From Actinidia chinensis (lineage: Eukaryota; Streptophyta; Magnoliopsida; Ericales; Actinidiaceae), in contig VIGQ01001310.1 in the NCBI GenBank assembly GCA_009663005.1, positions 140,001 to 165,000 on the forward strand: a DNA stretch of 25,000 nt, read 5' to 3'. Positions 9,933 to 16,638 of the stretch are shown in pieces. The translations under genes were made by a program, and so were the position numbers. The notes under the pieces are model-generated. The model saw nothing but the letters and a program-made list of their open reading frames with translations, had not been told where the DNA came from and did no database searches. The number at the start of each line of letters is the position of its first letter. The stretch's first letter is position 1.

Positions 9933-10460
9933 TATATCCAAGGATTTGGGTTTTGTGTGACATTTGTAGCCGTTTGATGGACTTGTAACAAGGCGCTTAT
10001 CAATCCATAACAATTAAGATAAATTCTAGACTCATTACCGGATCTATCCGTTCTTTTTCTAGGTTTTCACCCTCATGAAATTGCCAGTGTCTATTTTGGT
10101 AATTATTTCCAACTTCAAGCTTTTAAAAACTTTATATACGTCGAAAATTCCCCACTTGCAATTATATTCCTGAGAAGTTGGCCTACAGAAAATGCCTCCT
10201 TGCAATTCTATTTGAGGTATTTAGGTATCAAGACCAAAAACTAATGATCATCTTCCAAAGCATTGGGCAGGCTACAAACTATTGACATTGGAGACTACCT
10301 CAAAGCTCCCTTTGTGTCTCTGAAGTTTAACCTTTTGAAATTAATTGGGCTCCACCATCTTCTTGCCTACATTTTTGATGATGAGAACTGATTTTGGATT
10401 CATCCTCGACATGGAGGGAAGATTAATAAGGGATTTGGGAGTTTATGTAATAAGCATTTG
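9933..10460 (+). pseudogene. LRR-only relic of a third RPM1-like CNL
   Basis: The stretch starts at 'tatccaagg' and aligns by eye to the beginning of the LRR region of both CNL copies (7274 onward in copy 1, 18184 onward in copy 2). Shared landmarks in order include 'aaggcgctt', 'cattaccgg', 'gaaattgcca', 'aaattcccc', 'gagaagttgg', 'tttgaggtattt', 'ggcaggctac', 'ctattgacattgga' and 'gaaattaat'. No coiled-coil or NB-ARC part precedes it, and the similarity fades after about 10460. Stops occur in all frames. It looks older or more diverged than the two larger copies. It probably marks an earlier tandem unit reduced by deletion. Confidence 0.75.
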
Positions 10461-10639
10461 CTCTCTGTCACATATCGGTTACATAATAAAGAAACTTGAC
10501 AATCTGTCACTTTGCTTTACACTTTGCACATTTGCACTTTAAGTCCGATACCACTTTGTACTGATTACTTTAAGTTTGGACAATTCAACTCTCACCCTTT
10601 AGATCAATTAGCAATGTCCCCTCTGGCTCTTTTTTTGAT
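10461..10639. other. Spacer, nothing recognised
   Basis: The interval is AT-rich with a small local redundancy of 'cactttg' words (10509-10555). No gene, repeat family or RNA is recognised. Confidence 0.4.
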
Positions 10640-11003
10640 ATGTGGGCGAATGATAAGAGCAAACCAAATCTCTTGCTAACTGCCAAACCAAATCTTGGCT
10701 CATCAAAAGTATTGTGAAGTGGTGTTTTGTTGGGTTATCAAATCTCTTACTAATTGCCCAATTTAGATAAGAGCAAGCGAAAATAATGCCATATTAGTTT
10801 TTTCATGCCAAAATTGGCAAATATATTTCTTGTGCCAAGTTAAATTATTATGTCATCATCAAGTTTTGGATCTTTAAGATTTTGTGCCAATTGGCATTGA
10901 AACAATGAAGTCCTAATAGTAAAAATTTATAAAATTATCTTCTAGCATGAAGAGTTTGACAATAGCATTGTTCAAATAGTACAGAGTAATTGAGATGCTC
11001 TAG
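10640..11003. mobile_element. MITE-like AT-rich element (tentative)
   Basis: The stretch has an internal direct repeat: 'gataagagcaa' at 10652 and 10766, and 'aatctcttgctaactgcc' at 10667 against 'aatctcttactaattgcc' at 10741. It ends with 'gagatgctcta' near 10992. Words such as 'gagatgctct' and 'ttggca' are common at the ends of plant MITEs. I could not fix a matching terminal inverted repeat or target duplication, so limits and superfamily are uncertain. Confidence 0.35.
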
Positions 11004-11064
11004 ATCAGGATTATCCGTCCTATCCTGTGTCTCCATTATGTCAGAGAAAAATTTTGAATGCAGC

Positions 11065-11200
11065 TATAATATAGCACGTCATAATACTTGATATACCACC
11101 AATCTATAATATTATATCATAAATTAGTAATACTATTAAGCATGATTTATTATATATATTACTTAGTATAGCACATATGCATGATGACGTGATATTATGA
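11065..11200. mobile_element. Fold-back (MITE-like) element
   Basis: The left part 'tataatatagcacgtcat' from 11065 is roughly the reverse complement of the right part 'gatgacgtgatattat' ending near 11199, giving imperfect arms of about 25-28 bp around an AT-rich centre. A target duplication could not be confirmed. Confidence 0.4.
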
Positions 11201-11895
11201 TTTTATACAAGTAAATGGTTAGATTGTACCAATTAGAAGTGAATGGTGAAAAGTAATGCTTGTAGAATACCATTAGTAGTAGTATGAGCCATCACACGTG
11301 GGATTCCACTCATTTTTTCCAGCATTGCTTGTTTGGGTTTTCACAAGAAATAAAATCCTATCCTCCAAGCTCCATAGCATTGGTGAATCCTAAAGAAAAC
11401 CCCAATAACGTGATGTTATAGAAAACCAGAAAATTTCGAAGAACACCAAGCATTAAAAGATTTTTTTTTATATAGGCAAATGACGAAGAAGGACTGCAGT
11501 GTTTGAGTTCCGATGAAGGAAAAGTTGGGTTCATGTTGCTACTGGTTTTGGCAATTTTTGGTACTTTTTTATCTGGGGTGGAAAATACAAAATGCATTTA
11601 ACTAAAATAAGCTAGGGGTACACTTTATGAATTATCGAATGAATTATTCCATGCTCACATGATGAGTGAGTCTCATATCTAAATGATAGTGTAAGACCCG
11701 TGTCTCTGTGTTATGGACTAATGGAACTATGTTCATTTGGTAATTTATGAAATAATTTATAGAATATACTTAGCACCACTGTTAATAGAAACATGTATTG
11801 TCTTTGTTTGTAGGAATTTTCCACAATCAGAGAGGTCTAGTTTTGTTTTGTGGGCTAACGGTAATAGGGCACATTGATCGTAACTTTTTTTTTGT
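11201..11895. other. AT-rich spacer
   Basis: No gene is recognised. A 79-codon minus-strand frame (11597-11358) has no family features and overlaps simple A/T runs. I regard it as chance. Confidence 0.4.
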
Positions 11896-12133
11896 CCTAA
11901 ATGCATATGTTATTTACCAACAAAAAAAAAAAAACTTGATCCGATCATCGTAGCCAGTCATATGTTTTATAACATTTATTTTCGAAGAAGGTATGATAAG
12001 AGGTATCGAAATATTTATTTTCTTGACTTAATGCGTAAGTTATTCATAAAAAAAAATATTAAAACAAATCAGGTTGATCTAATCATCATAGCCATAGTAT
12101 GTTTTATACATTTATTTTCGGAGCAAGTATGAT
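11896..12133 (+). repeat. Two-copy tandem duplication, ~110-130 bp unit
   Basis: Unit one (11896-11997) and unit two (12027-12133) share an ordered set of words: 'taaatgca/taatgcg', a 'gttatt' box, an A-run, 'gatc(c/t)(g/a)atcatc(g/a)tag', 'tatgttttat', 'acatttattttcg' and a final 'gtatgat'. Differences are small substitutions and indels. Confidence 0.75.
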
Positions 12134-12566
12134 TATGAGAATAAACCTTTCAATTTTATCAAAACAAATATGAGAAAATCATGTGGTTACATATATATAT
12201 GATAGAATAGATTTTTTTTTCAAAATAATCTAGGCATAAAATTTTAAAAGGTAAACAGTTTGATCAATCACATGGTGGGCCAAACTAAAGAATTGGATCT
12301 GTTTAATTTTTTAACAAGGGGTTTTGTATAAGCCGGTCTCCATTCATCTGACTTATCATCCGACAACTCCTGGTCAATGAGTCTTAATTAAAACATGTCC
12401 TTTTATCTTTTTTATTCCAAAAATACCCCTAACAATCACTATTAGACAACCTTTCATCCACTTTTCAAGCCTCCCACACCAAATTCCACCAAGTTAGAAT
12501 ACCTCTAACAATCATGATTCCAAGGACTAAGAGGAGGCCATTGCTTATTATAATTGATACCTTAAA
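12134..12566. other. AT-rich spacer
   Basis: No coding region or known element is recognised. The phrase 'gggccaaac' at 12278 has a loose match at 24735, which may belong to the large duplication, but I could not extend the match confidently. Confidence 0.35.
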
Positions 12567-12735
12567 TAGTTCAATGTGCTCCGCCCAGAGCATAATCCAA
12601 GTGCTCTTAACTTCTGTTCATTCTTGATTTCAGATGACCTGGCCTCATTTCTCTTGCATGACCCATTACAGCAAATAATATATAACTCATTTATATCCAT
12701 AGCCAAAATAAAAAACATGATATTCAAAATGAATC
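12567..12735 (+). repeat. Segment repeated at the right end of the window (copy 1)
   Basis: Landmarks shared with 24825-25000 in the same order are 'gatgacctgg/gatgggctaa', 'cctcattt', 'tgca(t/tc)gacccatt/tgcatcacccatt', 'gcaaata', 'ataactca', 'ttata' and 'atgatattcaaaat/atgacaatcaaaat'. The similarity is too long and ordered for chance. No function is evident. Confidence 0.7.
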
Positions 12736-13396
12736 TAACAATTTGGTTAATAAAAAGAACAAGCCAAACCGATAAAAACTAGAAATGAAAACCCCAGACA
12801 TGGACGCCTCTTAGACGTCCATTCACCCCACTGGTTATGGAGCTGAAATGCCAAACCTTAGAAATTGACTATGGATGGAATTGGAGGGGTAGTTTGTTTT
12901 CCTGCTTTATATCTTTAATTTTATATTTGGCATTATTTTTCACAATTTTTGGAGAGTTGCCTCGTAAAGTACATTGCTATACTTCAGTATATAAGTAAAT
13001 GCCACGGACAAGAAGCTTCTACTATGGGATGGGCCATTTTCTTTTGGTTCTCAGAAAAAAGAAAGTTATTTCAATGAGCTTCTAAACAGAACAGCATTGC
13101 CTCGGTTTTTTCTTTCTTTTTTCTAATTATACATCTGGTTAAGTGGTTCCACGTGATAAGGTGTTTGGCCATATCGACTTTTGTGGCCCAGTTTTGTTCT
13201 TGTAGCTTCTTACATTGGAGTCAATAGGAAGTTTAAAATTACTCCGACTGTATTTGGATCAAGGACTTGGACATGAATTTATAGAGAAAAGAAAAATCGA
13301 GAAAAAAGAGTAAATCTAAATTATCGAATCTATTAAGTTTTCTCCTCCTTTTCCTTTTAATCTCAAACACATCATAAAAGGGTCTAGATGCAACAC
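12736..13396. other. AT-rich spacer with a small hairpin
   Basis: A perfect 7-bp stem 'atggacg ... cgtccat' sits at 12799-12821. A G-box-like 'ccacgtga' occurs near 13150. No gene family is supported; an isolated NB-ARC-like word at 13158 was considered and rejected. Confidence 0.35.
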
Positions 13397-13600
13397 AAAA
13401 GTCTAAAGTAGCAAAACACCAACATACCTTGCTTATAATTACCCAACTATGCTGAAATCAACTTTCTTTCCAAAAGATTCTTGTATTCCCCTTGACGGTA
13501 TGTAAGCTTTAGTACGAGGCAAGTGATTTTCTTAATCTATTAATTCCAACCATTTTTTAGATGCTTGTTTTAATGTAGTGTGAGAATAAAAAAAATGTAT
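13397..13600 (+). repeat. Dispersed duplicate of the region upstream of CNL copy 2 (copy A)
   Basis: Ordered words are shared with 16066-16290: 'agtctaaagt(a/c)gcaaaacac', 'acatacc', 'ttgcttat', 'atgctgaaa', 'gtaagctttag', 'gaggca', 'gtgatttt', 'ctta', 'taattcca', 'ccatttttagatgc'-like. Orientation is the same. One copy lies about 400-550 bp upstream of the second CNL gene, so the unit may be CNL promoter-distal sequence or a transposon. Confidence 0.7.
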
Positions 13601-13619
13601 AAGTTTTTAGGATGAGGCA

Positions 13620-13782
13620 AGTCTTCTTCAATTCCTCATCCTTCGTCGCTGCAGGTTTGGCTCCATTATCCTCCAACAGGTCGTACAAATTCTTACAAAA
13701 TATGATATCATCTATTCGTAGTTTTCCAATGCGTAATTGGTGGCTGATAGCATAATCATAGCCCTGTACTGGTGTCTGCCAT
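13620..13782 (-). pseudogene. Copia gag N-terminal fragment (second element)
   Basis: On the minus strand a start codon at 13782 is followed, after a frame change, by a readable block ending near 13620. It contains LRIDDIIFCKNLYDLLED and then KPAATKDEE. This resembles the N-terminal UBN2-type gag of plant copia elements, in which an R-x-D-D-L-x-x-C-K-D-L motif is followed by a K-P-x-x-x-x-D-E-E stretch. Only about 50 codons remain, and no pol sequence follows. A related 'ggtccctgaa'-type array stands upstream on the same strand. The assignment rests on motif wording alone, so it is moderate. Confidence 0.5.
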
Positions 13783-13861
13783 TTCACTTCACCCAAATAG
13801 AAGCAAAAAAACCAAAAAACTAACAACGACGATGAATTTGGAATGCTGAAAAATCTCACTA

Positions 13862-14030
13862 AGTATCAAACTATCAAAATAAGAAACCATAGAAACCATA
13901 CTGTCAAAATTAAGAACTCTAGGGACTGAACTATAATTTTCAGAAACTCCAGTAACCAAAGTGTAATTTTAGAAACTCTAAGGATTAAAGTGTAATTTAA
14001 AACTTAAGGACCAAGTGTGATTTTAGTAGT
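13862..14030 (-). repeat. Degenerate tandem array, inverted relative to the one at 590-842
   Basis: About five to six units of 30-36 bp, such as 'gaaactctagggactgaact' followed by 'ataattttc', read on the minus strand as a 'cagtccct ... gaaaattata' unit, the same type as the array at 590-842. Units are seen near 13885, 13912, 13945, 13975 and 14003. Confidence 0.65.
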
Positions 14031-14040
14031 CTTCTCCAGA

Positions 14041-14048
14041 ACACGGTG
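14041..14048 (+). other. Left 8-bp target-site duplication of the hAT MITE
   Basis: 'acacggtg' is repeated exactly at 14487-14494 on the other side of the element. Confidence 0.75.
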
Positions 14049-14486
14049 CATAGTTATCAGAAACCGAACCGGACATTGAACCGGTCAAAACACCGGTTCA
14101 ACGGTTCACTGGTTCAACCACGGTTCAACCGGTTAACCGGATTTATAATTAATAAATAATAAAATTATATTTTTATTATAATAATAAAAAAATATTTTTT
14201 TTACCCATTCATAGTAAAAAAAAATAATTCATAGTAAAAAACTATTAAAAAATTAAAACTTCAATCAAAATTTTGGGGTCAAACTGTAAAAATTAAAACT
14301 TTAATTTTTCTGTTCAAAAACCGGCGTTCAACCGGTTCAAAAAAAACCGGCCGGTTCGATAAAAAACCGTCCGGTTCAACCTGTTCAATCCGGTTCGCTT
14401 ACATTTTTGATAAAATAGTTGTACCGAACCGGTTTAGTACCCGATCCCAGTTGACCGGCCAGTTCGGTCCGATTTTAATAACTATG
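14049..14486. mobile_element. hAT-type non-autonomous element (MITE) rich in CCGGTT repeats
   Basis: The element is bounded by perfect 9-bp terminal inverted repeats, 'catagttat' at 14049 and 'ataactatg' ending at 14486. The inverted match extends imperfectly inward (subterminal 'accgaaccgg' against 'ccagttcggtcc'). An 8-bp direct repeat 'acacggtg' flanks it at 14041-14048 and 14487-14494, the target-site length of hAT elements. Subterminal zones carry many 'ccggttcaac' words on both sides of an AT-rich core, as expected for clustered transposase-binding sites. It has no coding capacity. It appears complete, about 438 bp. Confidence 0.8.
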
Positions 14487-14494
14487 ACACGGTG
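14487..14494 (+). other. Right 8-bp target-site duplication of the hAT MITE
   Basis: 'acacggtg' matches 14041-14048 exactly. Confidence 0.75.
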
Positions 14495-14988
14495 TGCTCC
14501 TGCACGCCAAGGTTGCTCACAAAGAGCTTTGAAACGGCTCTAGAGTGCTCGTTTTCAATGTAGTTTTCACCGATGAACTCGATCGACGAAATCTACCCTA
14601 TAGTGCTCACAAAATTGGGCCAAATAGTTTATATTAATGTACTTGTCTCGAAGAGAGGATACCGTAGTCTGCTCAAAATCCAATTCCGAGCAATTTTGGA
14701 TTTGGATAGTATGCAAAATCTGGTCTGTTCATTGCAAGAATTGCCCCAGTGACTCTAACCTCACTTGATACACTGTGGTTAAAAACGTCACTCCACTATC
14801 TAGATCAACCACACACAAGACAATAAATATTTACGTGGTTCGGTAATGGTACCTACGTCTACTAGAGAAATCAATAATCCATTAATCGAACGAAGGAAAT
14901 TACAAAAGGAAAGACTCACTCTCTCAACTCTCTCAATTCTCTCTATATCTCTTTTTGTCTTGCCTCTCTTTTCAGTCACTCATACAAT
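14495..14988. other. Spacer with a probable dispersed-repeat fragment
   Basis: No gene is recognised. The words 'tttacgtggttcgg' (14830) and 'cctacgtct' (14851), followed by a CT-rich run (14915-14970), recall a sequence seen in many dispersed plant repeats, but I cannot name the family. A 68-codon frame at 14846-15052 crosses into the hAT terminus and is not convincing. Confidence 0.3.
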
Positions 14989-15470
14989 CAGTGGCGGACC
15001 TAGGAATTTTGTCCAGTGGAGACGAAAAATACTCTTGAGTAATTGCATATAGGTAAGATGATAAATTTAAGAAATAAAAAATACTATAACATTGAAAATT
15101 CATATAGATAACAAATGTTTCTTACACAAAACAATACTCAAAATTAATATGATAAACTAAAACAATTCCTTTCATTGTTTCATATTCTGAAATCTTTGCA
15201 AAATAACTTCATTGTTTATAGTGCCGAATATGTATATTTCAATGTATGTCATCAAGTAATCATTCATCCCCTCATTCTTCCATGCGATACGTAGTAAAGT
15301 CTTGATAATATTCATAGCAGAAAAGGCTCTCTCAACAGATGCAGTTACAACCGGTAGATTAATGCCAATTTTATAAGCAAATAGACCAATGGATAGATAA
15401 CATTCTATTTGTTTCAATTATTTTTAAGCAAGACTATTAATATCTATCACTTCAGAAAATTGATCATTAG
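14989..15470 (-). mobile_element. 3' end of an autonomous-type hAT transposon
   Basis: 'cagtggcggacctagg' at 14989-15004 matches the CAGTGGCGGA-type terminal repeat common in plant hAT elements. The adjoining sequence on the minus strand encodes the hAT C-terminal domain, so this is the right-hand end read in reverse. The outer 8 bp 'catacaat' (14981-14988) would be the target duplication, but the partner copy and the opposite terminus are not found. The element is therefore truncated or interrupted at its 5' side near 15470. Confidence 0.65.
15172..15470 (-). pseudogene. hAT transposase C-terminal dimerisation domain, fragment
   Basis: The minus-strand frame ending at 15172 reads LPVVTASVERAFSAM near its middle, followed by N-D-Y-L-M-T-Y-I-E-I-Y-I-F and a final QRFQNMK. 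The L-P-V-x-T-A-S-V-E-R-x-F-S motif is diagnostic of the hAT C-terminal dimerisation region found in TTF-type zinc-finger/hAT transposases. Upstream on that strand, 15418-15470 continues the family text (S-E-V-I-D-I-N-S-L-A) after an in-frame stop. The zinc-finger and catalytic parts are absent. The fragment ends next to a terminal inverted repeat at 14989, as expected for gene order in hAT elements. Confidence 0.85.
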
Positions 15471-15483
15471 AGCTACATTTAGA

Positions 15484-15628
15484 AAGTAGGTTTCAAGTTG
15501 ATTATCAAGCATCAAAAGTTGTAGTGGGAAAAAATCAGAAGGATAAAAAGAAGGGCTAAAAAGTAGGTCTTAAGTTGATTATCAAACATCATAAGCTGTA
15601 GTGGGAAAAAATCAGAAGGATAAAAAAA
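15484..15628 (+). repeat. Two-copy tandem repeat, 77-bp period
   Basis: 'aagtaggt ... ttgattatcaa(g/a)catca ... gtagtgggaaaaaatcagaa' at 15484-15551 recurs at 15561-15628 with few differences. It begins where the readable transposase ends, so it may mark the break in the hAT element. Confidence 0.8.
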
Positions 15629-15790
15629 AAAGGTGCCAACAAACGCTCATTAGAGATGAGGGCATTTTTTGAGATTTATAGGGGTGTAGTAAGATATAAA
15701 AAGAAAAACTTACATTTTTAGTGTGACTAAGAATCCTGTGTTTCTGAGAGAAAAAGGGGTGCCACAGACGCCCGCTAACCTCTAAACTCA
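15629..15790 (+). repeat. Pair of short direct repeats around a spacer
   Basis: 'ggtgccaacaaacgctcatt' near 15633 and 'ggtgccacagacgcccgcta' near 15759 are similar 20-30 bp boxes about 127 bp apart. They could be terminal parts of an unrecognised inserted element. Confidence 0.4.
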
Positions 15791-16065
15791 CTCCGTATAC
15801 ACCCTTCAAAGCCGCTCATTAATATACCACAAACCACTTTCGTATCTAATTCGCATCCGACCGTATAAAGGGATAAGAAATACCCTATATCCACTTATAT
15901 ACATACGTGGCCCCTAGATTGAAGTCTATACCTTCTCTCTCTGATACAATCCTAGTTCTTTCTACAATTCTCTATTTATTATAAAAGAATTAGAATTAAC
16001 AAATCAAACTAGGCTTGCGCCCAAATATGTAGGTGATCTCAATCATTAAAAAGTTTATATGTAAT
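15791..16065. other. AT-rich spacer
   Basis: No gene is seen. 'cttatatacata' near 15894 and a CT-rich run near 15932 resemble promoter sequence, but no open frame follows. Confidence 0.3.
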
Positions 16066-16290
16066 ACAATAGTCTAAAGTCGCAAAACACAGACATACCC
16101 TTGCTTATATTACTCCAATATGCTGAAAGCCGACTTTTTTACGAAAAGAGTCCCGCTTTAAAAACCGTTTGTAAGCTTTAGCATGAGGCATACCTTGCTG
16201 CTAGAGTGATTTTTCTTATCAGTAATTCCACCCACCTTTTTAGATGCGCAGTGCCAGAAATAAAAATAAAAAATGGAAACGTTTTGGATG
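16066..16290 (+). repeat. Dispersed duplicate upstream of CNL copy 2 (copy B)
   Basis: This is the counterpart of 13397-13600 in the same orientation; see that entry for shared words. Its end lies about 350 bp before the start codon of the second CNL copy. A 75-codon minus-strand frame across it is not considered a gene. Confidence 0.7.
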
Positions 16291-16515
16291 AGAAAAAAAC
16301 AAAAACAAAAAAAAGAAAAGGCATTTCGATTTGTCCTGACATTTTTGTATATCAACTTGAACTTTAAAAATAGTTTGCAACTCAAAATTTATATTCCAAT
16401 AGACAAAAAACATAAATAGTAATTAAAATTATAACATGAAAATAATAATTTAAAAAAATTGTTTAATGCCTTAGCGTGGTGTACAGTTATAGACCACTTG
16501 TATACGCGGCCACTT

Positions 16516-16543
16516 CTGCCATGTGACGTGGCAGTATATATGG
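16516..16543 (+). promoter_or_regulatory. Candidate core promoter of CNL copy 2 (ACGT palindrome plus TATA box)
   Basis: The near-palindrome 'ctgccatgtgacgtggcag' (16516-16534) has perfect 6-bp arms and contains an ACGTG core, the plant bZIP/G-box type. It runs directly into 'gtatatatgg', a TATA-like motif at 16534-16543. The start codon lies 96 bp further on, a normal 5' UTR length. This segment has no counterpart before copy 1, where the copia LTR ends instead. Confidence 0.5.
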
Positions 16544-16638
16544 AGCAATTACACTATTCATAGCAGCATCTATGTGAGGCATATGGTGAATTAGAGATAC
16601 AATTAGTTGTGCTATGAGAGTACCACAAGAGAGGAGAA

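Noticed and set aside
9686..9988. 100-codon plus-strand frame as a real gene
   Set aside because: Its end overlaps the LRR relic in an unrelated frame, no family is recognised, and no promoter or partner exon is visible. It is kept only as an unassigned frame in the spacer entry.
12576..12782. 68-codon plus-strand frame
   Set aside because: It lies within the repeated segment 12567-12735, and the other copy (24825-25000) does not preserve the frame.
13150..13195. DKVFGHIDF-like word resembling the end of an NB-ARC RNBS-A region
   Set aside because: It is isolated, with no P-loop before it and no kinase-2 after it, and it does not align with the two CNL copies beyond a few residues.
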